This document shows, one piece after another, positions 52,946 to 61,591 of a DNA stretch of 64,000 bases. Origin of the DNA: Hyphomicrobiales bacterium (GTDB taxonomy: Bacteria > Pseudomonadota > Alphaproteobacteria > Rhizobiales > Rhizobiaceae). The stretch lies in NCBI GenBank assembly GCA_900469965.1, contig UBZP01000014.1, positions 62,001-126,000 on the forward strand, read 5' to 3'. The position numbers and the translations under genes were made by a program. The notes under the pieces are model-generated. The model made no database searches. It worked only from the letters and a program-made list of their open reading frames with translations, and was not told where the DNA came from. The first letter of the stretch is position 1; every line of letters begins with the position of its first letter.

Positions 52946-54544
52946 ATGCCACTGGAAAGTTTCCGCCCCCAGTCCTGGAACGCCATCGATGATATCGTCA
53001 TCGTCGGCGGCGGGCTTGCCGGCCTGTTCTGCGCGCTGAAGCTCAGCCCGCGGCCGGTGACGATCCTGGCGGCGGCGCCGATCGGGCAGGGCGCGTCCTC
53101 GGCCTGGGCGCAGGGCGGCATCGCCGCGGCGATGAGTTCCGGCGACACCTTCGACAAGCACGTGGCCGATACGCTCGAAGCCGGTGCCGGCATCGTCGAC
53201 GAGAAGATGGCGCGCTCGATGGTCGCCGAAGGCCCCGCCCGCATCGCCGACCTCCTGGAATACGGCGTGCCCTTCGACCGCGACCTGGAAGGCAAGCTGC
53301 TCTTGTCGCGCGAGGCGGCCCATTCGGAGCGCCGGATCGTGCGCGTGCGCGGCGACATGGCCGGCAAGGCCATCATGGAGGCGCTGATCACAGCCGTCCG
53401 CAACACGCCCTCGATCCGCGTGCTGGAAGGCTATGTCGTCGAGGAACTGGTGCGCGAGGGCCGCTTCGTCTCCGGCGTTATCGCCCGCCCCGATGCCGGC
53501 CAGTCGAAGAAGCGCGTGCATTTCCCGGCCCGCGCCGTCGTGCTCTGCTCGGGCGGCGTCGGCCATCTCTACGCGGTCACCACCAATCCCTGGGAGGCCT
53601 GCGGCCAGGGCGTCGGCATGGCCGCGCGCGCCGGCGCCATCATCGCCGACCCGGAATTCGTCCAGTTCCATCCGACCGCGATCGACATCGGCCGCGACCC
53701 GGCGCCTCTGGCGACCGAGGCGCTCCGCGGCGACGGCGCCCATCTCGTCAATGCGGCGGGCCACCGCTTCATGCTCGACATCCACCCGGACGGCGAACTC
53801 GCCCCGCGCGACATCGTTTCGCGCGGCGTCTTCGCCGAGGTCCAGGCCGGCCGCGGCGCCTATCTCGATTGCACCAAGGCGGTGGGCAAGCACTTCCCGG
53901 ACATGTTCCCGACCGTCTATGCCTCCTGCATGGCCGCCGGCATCGACCCGGTCACCCAGCCGATCCCGGTGGTGCCGGCCGTGCACTACCACATGGGCGG
54001 GGTGCTGACCGACGCAGAGGGCCGCACCTCGATCGACGGCCTGTGGGCGGCGGGCGAGGTGACCTCGACCGGTGTCCACGGCGCCAACCGCCTGGCGTCG
54101 AACTCGCTGCTCGAGGCGGTCGTCTTCGCCGGTCGCATCGCCGACAACATCAAGGGCATGCTGCCGGAGCCGAAGACCGGCGACTGGGGCCAGAACGCCG
54201 GCGAGAGCGACGACCTGGTGACGCTGGAGGACAGCCCGGCGCTGACCCGGCTGCGCCGGCTGATGAGCGCCCAGGCCGGCGTGATCCGCAACCGCGACGG
54301 GCTTTGCGATGCGATCCGCGCGATTGCCGAGCTCGAGCGCGAGAACACCCGCATGCGCTTCCACAACATCGCCACCACCGCCAAACTGATCGCCGTCGGC
54401 GCCTACCTGCGCGAGGAGAGCCGTGGCGGCCACTTCCGCGCTGATTTCCCCGAGCCGCGAAAGGCCTGGCAGCACCGCACCTACATGACGCTGGAGGACG
54501 CCGACCGGCTGGTCGCCGAGCTCTCCGAGACCGCGGCGGCGTAA
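52946..54544 (+). CDS. nadB: L-aspartate oxidase NadB
   Basis: A 532-residue flavoprotein that oxidises aspartate to iminoaspartate for NadA. The FAD-binding [13 protein letters not shown] is near residues 18-30, with [12 protein letters not shown] close behind. [18 protein letters not shown] and the [17 protein letters not shown] segment of the succinate dehydrogenase/aspartate oxidase family follow, and the capping helical C-terminus includes [18 protein letters not shown] precedes the ATG. It is the middle gene of the NAD de novo operon, separated from nadA by a palindromic repeat. Confidence 0.97.
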   Translation: MPLESFRPQSWNAIDDIVIVGGGLAGLFCALKLSPRPVTILAAAPIGQGASSAWAQGGIAAAMSSGDTFDKHVADTLEAGAGIVDEKMARSMVAEGPARIADLLEYGVPFDRDLEGKLLLSREAAHSERRIVRVRGDMAGKAIMEALITAVRNTPSIRVLEGYVVEELVREGRFVSGVIARPDAGQSKKRVHFPARAVVLCSGGVGHLYAVTTNPWEACGQGVGMAARAGAIIADPEFVQFHPTAIDIGRDPAPLATEALRGDGAHLVNAAGHRFMLDIHPDGELAPRDIVSRGVFAEVQAGRGAYLDCTKAVGKHFPDMFPTVYASCMAAGIDPVTQPIPVVPAVHYHMGGVLTDAEGRTSIDGLWAAGEVTSTGVHGANRLASNSLLEAVVFAGRIADNIKGMLPEPKTGDWGQNAGESDDLVTLEDSPALTRLRRLMSAQAGVIRNRDGLCDAIRAIAELERENTRMRFHNIATTAKLIAVGAYLREESRGGHFRADFPEPRKAWQHRTYMTLEDADRLVAELSETAAA

Positions 54545-54571
54545 CCAGGCTGGAAGCGCCAAACTTCAGGA

Positions 54572-55486
54572 ATGACCACCATGACCAAGGCCCATCTGCC
54601 CGTCCTCTCGCCGCTTCTGATCGAGGATCAGGTGCGGGCGGCCCTCAACGAGGACCTCGGGCGCGCCGGCGACATCACCAGCCAGGCGACGATCGCGCCG
54701 GACCTGTCCGCGACCGCCGAACTGAACGCGCGCGAAAACGGCGTGATCGCCGGCATGGCGCTTGCCGCGGCCGCCTTCCGGCTGATGGACCCGTCGATTT
54801 CCTTCGAGGCCTTCGTCAGCGACGGCGACCACGTCGCGCCTGACACCGTGCTGGCGCGGGTGGGCGGGCCGGCCAGGGCGATGCTGTCGGCCGAGCGCGT
54901 CGCGCTCAATTTCCTGATGCACCTCTCAGGGGTCGCGACCTATACCGCCACCTTCGCCAACGAGATCGCCCACACGCCGGCCCGGGTCTGCTGCACCCGC
55001 AAGACCATTCCCGGCCTGCGGGCGTTGGAGAAATATGCCGTGCGCATGGGCGGCGGCTCGTCGCACCGCTTCGGCCTCGACGATGCGATCCTGATCAAGG
55101 ACAACCACATCGCCGTCTCGGGCGGCGTCACCGGCGCGGTCTCTGCCGCCCGCGCCTTTGCCGGCCATCTCGTCAAGGTCGAGGTGGAGGTGGCGACGCT
55201 GGAGGAACTGGAGGAGGCGCTGGAGGCCGCACCCGACGTGATCCTGCTCGACAACATGGGGCCGGAACTGTTGCGCCGCGCCGTCGAGATCAACCGCGAC
55301 TGCGCCGGCCTGTCCGACGAGGCCTATCCGGCCGATCCGCGCCGGGTGAAGCTGGAGGCATCCGGCAACGTCAACATCAAGACGATCCGCGCGATCGCCG
55401 AGACGGGCGTGGACTATATCTCCACCTCGAAGATCACCATGGCCGCCCCGACACTCGACATCGGCCTGGATATCGCGGTCGGCTGA
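54572..55486 (+). CDS. nadC: Nicotinate-nucleotide pyrophosphorylase NadC
   Basis: A 304-residue enzyme making nicotinate mononucleotide from quinolinate and PRPP. ALNEDLGRAGDITSQATI at residues 24-41 is the family start, TRKTIPGLRALEKYAV the substrate loop, and DDAILIKDNHIAVSGGV and VEVEVATLEELEEAL the barrel strands with catalytic Lys/Glu. The ATG at 54572 follows AGGA; ATG 54581 is an alternative. It ends the nadABC unit; sodC follows 85 bases later under separate control. Confidence 0.97.
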   Translation: MTTMTKAHLPVLSPLLIEDQVRAALNEDLGRAGDITSQATIAPDLSATAELNARENGVIAGMALAAAAFRLMDPSISFEAFVSDGDHVAPDTVLARVGGPARAMLSAERVALNFLMHLSGVATYTATFANEIAHTPARVCCTRKTIPGLRALEKYAVRMGGGSSHRFGLDDAILIKDNHIAVSGGVTGAVSAARAFAGHLVKVEVEVATLEELEEALEAAPDVILLDNMGPELLRRAVEINRDCAGLSDEAYPADPRRVKLEASGNVNIKTIRAIAETGVDYISTSKITMAAPTLDIGLDIAVG

Positions 55487-55571
55487 GGGAATTTTCTGCC
55501 GCGCGTGCGGGAACACGCGGCAGACGGGTGAGTTGATGTCCTGACACCACTTCAAGATGGGAAGGACAGTC

Positions 55572-56084
55572 ATGACCCGGATTGCCGCCGCAACGCTCGC
55601 CGCCGGACTCCTCGCCACCAGCGGCTCTTTCGCGCAGGACAGCAACACCGCACAGGCGGATTTCCTCGGTCTGGCGGGAACCGAAAGCGGCCGCGCCACG
55701 CTGACCGGGAGCGATGGCGGGGTGCTGTTCGAGATCGAGCTGACCGGCCTGCCGCCGCGCAAATGGGTGGCGCTGCACATCCACGAGACCGGCGCCTGCG
55801 ATCCGAGCTCGTCGCACGAATCCGCCGGCGGGCACTTCGATCCGGGCGGGAAGGAGCACGGTTTCCTGGCCGCCGACGGTCCGCATGCCGGCGACATGCC
55901 CAACCAGTACGTCGGTGACGACGGCGTCATGCGCGCCCAGGTCTTCAACGCCATGGTGCGCCTCGAGGACGGCGACAACGGCATCCGCGGCCGCGCCATC
56001 GTCGTCCATGCCGGCTTCGACGACTATCGCACCGCGCCCGCCGGCGGCGCCGGCGACCGGCTGGCCTGCGCGGTGATCAAGTAG
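55572..56084 (+). CDS. sodC: Cu/Zn superoxide dismutase SodC
   Basis: A 170-residue periplasmic enzyme. The signal peptide (residues 1-20, ending SGSFAQ) is followed by the copper site HIHETGACDP near residue 70, HESAGGHFDPGGKEHG with bridging and zinc His residues, and VVHAGFDD with the last copper His and RLACAVIK with the disulphide Cys. The pattern is that of bacterial SodC with the active-site Arg in the final loop. ATG 55572 is preceded by GAAGGA. It is convergent with nadQ; unlinked in function to nadC. Confidence 0.95.
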   Translation: MTRIAAATLAAGLLATSGSFAQDSNTAQADFLGLAGTESGRATLTGSDGGVLFEIELTGLPPRKWVALHIHETGACDPSSSHESAGGHFDPGGKEHGFLAADGPHAGDMPNQYVGDDGVMRAQVFNAMVRLEDGDNGIRGRAIVVHAGFDDYRTAPAGGAGDRLACAVIK

Positions 56085-56157
56085 GGGGCGGCGGGAAACG
56101 CCCGTCGCCTTCGACCGGCGGCGGGATTGGCTTGCGGGCAGTCAGGTCAACCGCCGG

Positions 56158-57126
56158 TCACCGCCCGCCGACCTTGAGCCCGGGGGCGGGGCGTTCTTCC
56201 AGGATCTGTTTGCGGAAGCGGAAGAGGGCGGCGGGGCGGCCACCGGTGGTCGAGCTTGTCGCGCCCGTCGGCTCCACCAGTTCGGCGCCCTCGACGAGGC
56301 GGCGGAAGTTCTGCTTGTGCAGGTGGCGGCCCGAGATCGCCTCGACGGTCGCCTGCAGATCGGTCAGGGTGAATTCCACCGGCATCAGTTCGAAGATCAC
56401 CGGGCGATACTTGATCTTGCCGCGCAGGCGCGCCACCGCGGTTGCCAGGATGCGCCGGTGGTCGTGGCGCATGGCGACGCCGGCCGCGGGTTTGCCGGGG
56501 GCGGCCCAGCCGTCGGTCACCGCTTCCGCCGCAAGGCCGCCTTCGTAGAGCAGTTCGTAGCGCTCGAGCACCCGCTCCTCGTCCCAGGGAAAGTCGTCGA
56601 GCCCGAAGGCGAGCCGCAGCCGCGCCTTGCGGCCGGGCAGCGCCTTACTGTCGTGCGGCGCGCTCTCGGCCGCCCACTCGGTCAGCGCCGGGATGATCGT
56701 CCGGTCGAGGATCGCCGGTCGGCCGCCGCGCCAGTCCTCCCAGGGCAGGAAGGCGTACCAGTCGCGCCAGCGCGCGCCCACCGCCTCCAGCTTCTCGGTG
56801 GCCTCCGCGTCCATGCGCGTCAGCGCCAGATAGCCGACCGAGACCATGTGCGTGCCGGCCTCGTCCGGCGCCTTCTGCCGGCCGCGGTCGCCGAAGGTGT
56901 AGAGCTGCTCGATATAGCCGAGCTTCAGCGCCGTCTGCGCCTCGACGCTGGCGCGCAGGCTGGTCTCGAAGGTGCGATGGCGCGTCGGCTCGAACGGGCC
57001 GAAGGGCAGGGCATCGCGCACGCCCTGCTCGCCCGCGATGACGAGAATCGCCGGGGCGCGGTTGTCGATCGCCACCACCGCCGCATTCAGCCCGATCTCG
57101 ACCGGAGGCGAGGCGGAGAGGCTCAC
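56158..57126 (-). CDS. nadQ: NadQ-type transcriptional regulator (Nudix-like plus winged helix)
   Basis: A 322-residue protein. The N-terminal half resembles a Nudix fold (ALKLGYIEQLYTFGDRGRQK) but lacks a proper Nudix box, so it is a ligand-binding rather than hydrolytic domain. The C-terminal half contains a winged-helix segment FELMPVEFTLTDLQATVEAI with HLHKQNFRRLVEGAELVEP, and a final GGRPAALFRFRK wing. This is the architecture of NadQ, the NrtR-like regulator of NAD synthesis in Rhizobiales. GTG 57126 is the start, overlapping the phosphatase stop (GTGA). It is the last gene of a four-gene overlapping operon and lies close to nadABC, which it probably represses. Confidence 0.82.
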   Translation of the reverse strand: MSLSASPPVEIGLNAAVVAIDNRAPAILVIAGEQGVRDALPFGPFEPTRHRTFETSLRASVEAQTALKLGYIEQLYTFGDRGRQKAPDEAGTHMVSVGYLALTRMDAEATEKLEAVGARWRDWYAFLPWEDWRGGRPAILDRTIIPALTEWAAESAPHDSKALPGRKARLRLAFGLDDFPWDEERVLERYELLYEGGLAAEAVTDGWAAPGKPAAGVAMRHDHRRILATAVARLRGKIKYRPVIFELMPVEFTLTDLQATVEAISGRHLHKQNFRRLVEGAELVEPTGATSSTTGGRPAALFRFRKQILEERPAPGLKVGGR

Positions 57127-57722
57127 GGCAGCGCCCCGCCGTCGGCCAGGACGTCGGCTGCGACCGCCTCGACCGGCAGGCTGAAGGGCTGGTCGCCGAC
57201 GTAGTCCGCACCGCGGCCGATGTTTTTCACGGCAGCGACGAGCCGCCCCTGCCGTCCGAGCAGCGCATCGCCGATCGCGACGATCCGGGCATTGGGCGTC
57301 GCCTGCCGGGAGACCGCGCGCAGCCGCAGCGCCAGCGCCTCGTCGTCCTGGTCGGGGGCGACGGCGAGCGCTGCGATCAGGGCCGCGGCCGGCGAGCGGG
57401 AGACGCCCATCATGCAATGGATCAGAAGCGGGGCGGTGCGGTCCCAACTGCGCGCGAAGGCGATCACCGCCGCGACATGCTCCTCCTGCGGCGCGACCAG
57501 CGCGCCGGTGCCGGCAAAGGCGATATCGTTCAACGACAGCAACAGGTGACGGGCGGGATCGATCACCGCCGGGCGATGGAAGAACTGCTTTGGCGCCACC
57601 AGGCTGATCATCTCGCGGCAGCCGTTGCGCACCGCCATTTCGGCGACCTTCGGCAGCGGCGCAACGACGATCCGGCCTGCGCCCGTGCCGGCAACGCCAC
57701 CGGTGCCCGCGCCGACGCTCAT
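57123..57722 (-). CDS. Tyrosine/dual-specificity phosphatase-like protein
   Basis: A 199-residue protein with the Cys-based phosphatase loop HCMMGVSRSPAAALIA (CX5R) near residue 105 and an upstream LLSLNDIAFAG with an Asp that could serve as general acid. The N-terminus is Gly/Ala-rich. It belongs to a rhizobial family of predicted protein tyrosine phosphatases. ATG 57722 overlaps the HD-gene stop by four bases, and its own stop overlaps nadQ, so it is cotranslated with both. Substrate unknown. Confidence 0.82.
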   Translation of the reverse strand: MSVGAGTGGVAGTGAGRIVVAPLPKVAEMAVRNGCREMISLVAPKQFFHRPAVIDPARHLLLSLNDIAFAGTGALVAPQEEHVAAVIAFARSWDRTAPLLIHCMMGVSRSPAAALIAALAVAPDQDDEALALRLRAVSRQATPNARIVAIGDALLGRQGRLVAAVKNIGRGADYVGDQPFSLPVEAVAADVLADGGALP

Positions 57723-58354
57723 GCCTGCCGCTCCCGGGCCCCGCCCGAGCGGTCCGCCTCCAGCGCCTCGAACCGCTCGACGAAGAGCCGTTGCGCCTGC
57801 AGCGCCGGCAGCGGGGTCACCGGCAGCATCTCGATCGTGATGCCGCGCGGCTCGCCGAAGAATTTCGAGGCTTCCGCGCGCGAGAAGCCCGCAAGCTCGG
57901 TGGCCTCGAAGAAGGCGGCGACGCGGTCGGCCTTCTTGATCTTGTCCTTCAGGGTGCGCGGCGTCTCGGCAGGCAGCCCGAAGCGCAGGTGCACGGCCGC
58001 CTCCAGCCGCTTCTCGACGGTCTTGTAGCCGCCGCCGACCACCGCCTTGAACGGCGAGATCATGTCGCCGATGACGTATTCCGGCGCGTCGTGCAGCAGC
58101 GCCATCAGGCATTCGTCGGGTCCGCAGCGGTTCTGCTGGCGGAAGATCGCTTCCACGACGAGCGAGTGCTGGGCGACGGAGAAGGCGTGGTCGCCGGCGG
58201 TCTGCCCGTTCCAGCGGGCGACGCGGGCAAGGCCGTGCGCGATGTCGGAAAGCTCGACGTCGAGCGGCGAAGGGTTCAACAGGTCGAGCCTGCGGCCGGA
58301 CAGCATGCGCTGCCAGGCGCGGGGCTCGCTCCTCGTCCGTCCCGTCCCGCTCAT
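57719..58354 (-). CDS. HD-family hydrolase (YfbR-like)
   Basis: A 211-residue cytoplasmic HD-domain phosphohydrolase. GDHAFSVAQHSLVVEAIF near residues 54-71 has the first His, ALLHDAPEYVIGDMISPFKA the HD metal pair, and DKIKKADRVAAFFEATE the last Asp. The pattern is like YfbR-type 5'-deoxynucleotidases. It overlaps YgfZ upstream and the phosphatase downstream by four bases each. It probably cleaves a nucleotide; the substrate is inferred. Confidence 0.88.
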   Translation of the reverse strand: MSGTGRTRSEPRAWQRMLSGRRLDLLNPSPLDVELSDIAHGLARVARWNGQTAGDHAFSVAQHSLVVEAIFRQQNRCGPDECLMALLHDAPEYVIGDMISPFKAVVGGGYKTVEKRLEAAVHLRFGLPAETPRTLKDKIKKADRVAAFFEATELAGFSRAEASKFFGEPRGITIEMLPVTPLPALQAQRLFVERFEALEADRSGGARERQA

Positions 58355-59193
58355 TGCGCGGGCGCCTCGGCGCTCTCTTCGGGGAACGACAGCCCCGTCC
58401 AGTCCGGCAGGCGGGCGCTCACCTCGATGTCGCCGGCCTGGATCGGCATGCCGGCGCGCAGCGCATCGGCGACGCGGTCGATGCGGACGATGGCAAGGCC
58501 GCGCTTGCCCGCGGCCGTGCCGAGCGTGCCGATCGTCTTTCCTTCCGCCGTGATGTCCGTGCCCGGGGCCGGCAGCGCCGCCTGCGCCTCGATGATCACC
58601 GGTCGGCGGCGGGCGGTGCTGCGATGTTGCATGCGCGACACCACCTCCTGGCCGACATAGCAGCCCTTGCGGAAGGAGAGCCCGCCGGACAGGTCGAGCA
58701 GCACGTCGTGCGGAAAGGCATCCGAAAGCGCATAGTCGGCCCCCGATTCGACGATCCCGCAGTCGACCCGCAGCGCATCGTAGAGCGAGGCGGGCGCGTC
58801 GCCGCCGCCGCCCGGCCGGCGCAGCAGCGTGCGGCCGGCCTTGGCGAAGCGGCCGTCGGCGATCCCTTCGCCGTCCTCGTCCCAGGTGACCGTCGTCTCC
58901 GTCGCCTCGGTGGCAGCGATCGCCACCTGGGCCCGCAGCTTGTACATGGTCAGCCGCTTGACGAGCGGATCCCGCTCCTCCTCGGCGGTCTCCAGGACAA
59001 GCCCGCCGCCGGGCAGGCGGGAAACCAGGAAGTCGAACAGGATCTTGCCCTGCGGGCTGAGCAGCGCCCCGGCCCGGGCCTCGCCTTCCGGCAGCGCGGC
59101 GATGTCGGTGGTGATCAGCCCCTGCAGGAAGTCTTCGGTGTCGGTGCCGGTGATCGCCACGAAGGCGCGTCCGGAAAGGGTAACTGCGGGCAT
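58351..59193 (-). CDS. ygfZ: YgfZ/GcvT-type folate-binding protein
   Basis: A 280-residue tetrahydrofolate-binding protein for repair of Fe-S enzymes. SGRAFVAITGTDTEDFLQGL is the opening, GALLSPQGKILFDFLV the second segment, and the definitive motif KGCYVGQEVVSRMQHR near residue 170. It is shorter than GcvT and lacks the aminomethyl chemistry. First gene of the overlapping ygfZ-HD-phosphatase-nadQ operon. Confidence 0.93.
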   Translation of the reverse strand: MPAVTLSGRAFVAITGTDTEDFLQGLITTDIAALPEGEARAGALLSPQGKILFDFLVSRLPGGGLVLETAEEERDPLVKRLTMYKLRAQVAIAATEATETTVTWDEDGEGIADGRFAKAGRTLLRRPGGGGDAPASLYDALRVDCGIVESGADYALSDAFPHDVLLDLSGGLSFRKGCYVGQEVVSRMQHRSTARRRPVIIEAQAALPAPGTDITAEGKTIGTLGTAAGKRGLAIVRIDRVADALRAGMPIQAGDIEVSARLPDWTGLSFPEESAEAPAQ

Positions 59194-59338
59194 GGCTCAA
59201 TCCAGTCTGAAGCGCGCGCCGCCGCCGGCGCACTGCAAATCTCGTCCTGATCAGAGGTAGAATGCCGGTCGGGCCGGCGCAAGTCTTATAGCGTCCGCTG
59301 GAGGCCGGCGTCCGACCTGCAGCCGTCGTGCAGCCGCC

Positions 59339-60127
59339 TCAGTCGCCCGCGACGAAGAACTTCCACTGGCCATCCGGCGAAATGCCGACGCGGTAGAAGT
59401 TGTAGCCGCCGAATTCCTGCATGTCGGCGAAGTCGCCGGCGGTGACGATCCGCAAGAGCTCCACCTTTTCCGGCGGCGACAGCATCTCGAGCGACTTCTC
59501 GGCGAAATAGGGCCAGACATACATCTCGTTCGGCGTGCCCGCGTCGACCTTGACGAAGCCGGTCGCCAGCACGTCGAGCAGGATCGCCAGGATCTCGACG
59601 CCCTCCGGATCGCCGGACAGGCCCTTCAGCGTCGTGACCGGATCGTCGGCGCCTTCGACGACGGAGACCTGGGTCTGCGTCGGTCCCTTGCCGAGCAGCG
59701 GCCGCAGCCGTTCGATGTCGCCGGAGGCGGCCGCCTCGACGATCAGTTCGCGCATGCGCTGGACGGATTCCGGCGCCTTGGTGATGTCGTAGAGAACCTC
59801 GACCGGCGGCTCGGGCTCGGTGACCGCCTTGTCGTCTGCCGGCTCCGTCACGGCGTCTTCACCGGCGTTGCGGCGAATCAGCGGGTCGGGCATGGGCAGT
59901 TGCAGCGGCTCGCCTTCCTCGGGCTCGGCTTCCTCGGAGGGCGCCTGCGCCGGCTCGGCGCCGTCGCGCGCGGGCTGTTCCTGCGTCGTCTGTCCGGGAA
60001 TCTGTTTCAGTTCGCTGAGCGCGAAGGCGGGGGAGACGGTGCCGAGGGAAGCCGTGGTCGCCAGCACGAACGAGACGGCGAACACGCTGCCGCGAAGCAG
60101 CCTGATGCGGTCGTACAAGCTCAGCAT
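59339..60127 (-). CDS. Conserved exported hypothetical protein
   Basis: A 262-residue protein with a signal peptide (about residues 15-36, ending PAFA). Residues 40-105 are a Pro/Glu-rich disordered linker (EEAEPEEGEPLQLPMPD). The C-terminal 150 residues form a globular domain: VQRMRELIVEAAASGDIERL, YVWPYFAEKSLEML and GGYNFYRVGISPDGQWKFFV at the end. I know this type only as a rhizobial periplasmic protein of unknown function. It lies 18 bases upstream of nothing else on its strand; a small conserved gene follows its start side at 60146. Confidence 0.7.
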   Translation of the reverse strand: MLSLYDRIRLLRGSVFAVSFVLATTASLGTVSPAFALSELKQIPGQTTQEQPARDGAEPAQAPSEEAEPEEGEPLQLPMPDPLIRRNAGEDAVTEPADDKAVTEPEPPVEVLYDITKAPESVQRMRELIVEAAASGDIERLRPLLGKGPTQTQVSVVEGADDPVTTLKGLSGDPEGVEILAILLDVLATGFVKVDAGTPNEMYVWPYFAEKSLEMLSPPEKVELLRIVTAGDFADMQEFGGYNFYRVGISPDGQWKFFVAGD

Positions 60128-60145
60128 CCTTCTGGCCTTTTCGCC

Positions 60146-60424
60146 CTATTGAAGCGTGCGTTCCGGAGAAAACTCGCCAGCGAGCATGCGCTCGCGCAGG
60201 GAAGTCAACATGGCCTCGGCGCCTTCTTCACCGAGCAGGCGGATCGTCTCGCGCATGGCAAGCGCGATCGCGGCATCGGCGATGATCTCCGGCTCGATGC
60301 CGTCGGCCATCCCGTCCGCCCAGGCCTCGTTCTGGTGTTCCAGCGCGGCCTGCATCTTCTCGTGTACGATCATCTCGTCGATATCGTTGAGGCTTGGTTC
60401 CATCATGTGATCCATGCGAGGCAT
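60146..60424 (-). CDS. Small conserved hypothetical protein
   Basis: A 92-residue cytoplasmic helical protein, acidic and Met/Glu-rich (EPSLNDIDEMIVHEKMQAAL, then MADGIEPEIIADAAIALAM). No domain is known to me. It lies 18 bases upstream of the exported protein gene and is probably cotranscribed with it. Codon use is that of core genes. Confidence 0.7.
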   Translation of the reverse strand: MPRMDHMMEPSLNDIDEMIVHEKMQAALEHQNEAWADGMADGIEPEIIADAAIALAMRETIRLLGEEGAEAMLTSLRERMLAGEFSPERTLQ

Positions 60425-60508
60425 CTACTTCTTTACCAGACTGTTAATGAGCTTATCAGCCTTTTATCAAAACGACACGGGTGCGGCGAAAAAGAGGTTA
60501 ATTATCCG

Positions 60509-61003
60509 CTAATTTCCGAACCGGGCGGTAATTTCCGTGGCAAGTGTTGCACCTTCGTTACGGTATCGCTGTTCTGCGACAACGGCCTGTTCGGTGCAAG
60601 AGGCATAGACGGAGGCGAACGAACGGTATCCCCGGTTGAATGCGGCCGTCAGCCGTTCCTTGCGCGCCTGCTCGCTCCCGGCCTCCATCGCGATCAGCTC
60701 TTCCATCGACGCGCGCCAGGTGTCTTCCTTGTCCTTCAGGCAGAGATTACGCAGGTAGTGGACGGCGCCGAGGATCTCCGAAAGCCGCTCCAGCCGCCCG
60801 TCATAGGGCGCCGGCTTGCTCTCGGCAGCCGGTGCGGGAGGCGGAGAAGCCGGCGAACCGGGCGCGGCCGGGGCGGCAGCCTCCTGCGCTGCGGCGGCAA
60901 ACGGCGCGCCGGATAGAATCAGCGCCAGCGCCAGCGCGCGCACCGAACGGGGAAGGGCCGGATAGGGAAGGGCAAGGCGGGAAGCGTTCTTCATCCGGCT
61001 CAC
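60509..61003 (-). CDS. TIGR02301-type exported protein
   Basis: A 164-residue protein with a signal peptide (residues about 18-38, ending FAAAAQE) and a Pro/Ala linker. The conserved core is YDGRLERLSEILGAVHYLRN followed by LCLKDKEDTWRASMEELI and FNRGYRSFASVYASC, a helical domain with two Cys that may form a disulphide, described as TIGR02301 in rhizobia. GTG 61003 overlaps the Nudix stop (GTGA); ATG 60994 is an alternative start. Function unknown. Confidence 0.85.
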   Translation of the reverse strand: MSRMKNASRLALPYPALPRSVRALALALILSGAPFAAAAQEAAAPAAPGSPASPPPAPAAESKPAPYDGRLERLSEILGAVHYLRNLCLKDKEDTWRASMEELIAMEAGSEQARKERLTAAFNRGYRSFASVYASCTEQAVVAEQRYRNEGATLATEITARFGN

Positions 61004-61440
61004 CAGAGGCCGCCGACATGCGGCGGATCGCCACCCGCCCGGTCGCGGTCGGCCTGAAGCCGGCGGATGCAGTCGCGGACGCTCTCGGGGGCCGGCAGCG
61101 ACAGGATCTCTTCGGCGGTGAACCAGCCGAGATCGGCCGCATCGTCCGCCGCGACGGCAACCGCGTCGGCATCGGCCTCGACGCGGAACACCGACAGGAA
61201 GAAGTGACTGGCGGTCGACCGGCTCTTCAGGTCGTAGGTGGCGTAGAGGCGGGGATCGCGCACGGCAATGCCGGTCTCCTCCCGAAACTCCCGAAGCGCC
61301 GTCTCCGCCGGCGTTTCCCCCGGCTCCGCCCGGCCGCCGGGAAAGGCATACATGTCCGCAGCCGGAGGGTTGCGCCGCAACACCAAAAGGTATCGCCCGT
61401 CGCGCTCGAGAATGGCAGAGGAGGCTGCTTTTGCGGTCAT
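61000..61440 (-). CDS. Nudix hydrolase
   Basis: A 146-residue pyrophosphatase. The Nudix box is GRAEPGETPAETALREFREE followed by TG, complete with the REEXG-type glutamates, after the strand YLLVLRRNPPAADMYAFPGG. MutT-like proteins clear oxidised or excess nucleotides, but the substrate here is unknown. It overlaps the TIGR02301 gene by four bases, a pairing that suggests cotranscription. Divergent from the SRAP gene. Confidence 0.92.
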   Translation of the reverse strand: MTAKAASSAILERDGRYLLVLRRNPPAADMYAFPGGRAEPGETPAETALREFREETGIAVRDPRLYATYDLKSRSTASHFFLSVFRVEADADAVAVAADDAADLGWFTAEEILSLPAPESVRDCIRRLQADRDRAGGDPPHVGGLW

Positions 61441-61591
61441 CGGCGGTTCCGACTCTTCATGTCTTCCTTATAGTGGTCGCCTGCGGATTGATCCAGATGC
61501 GCCTGCCTTGCGGCGTCGGCTGGCGTTGAAATCGGCCGGTGCGCCGTCTATCTCGTATCTCGAAGGGCGGACACGGGAACAGGCTGTCATC

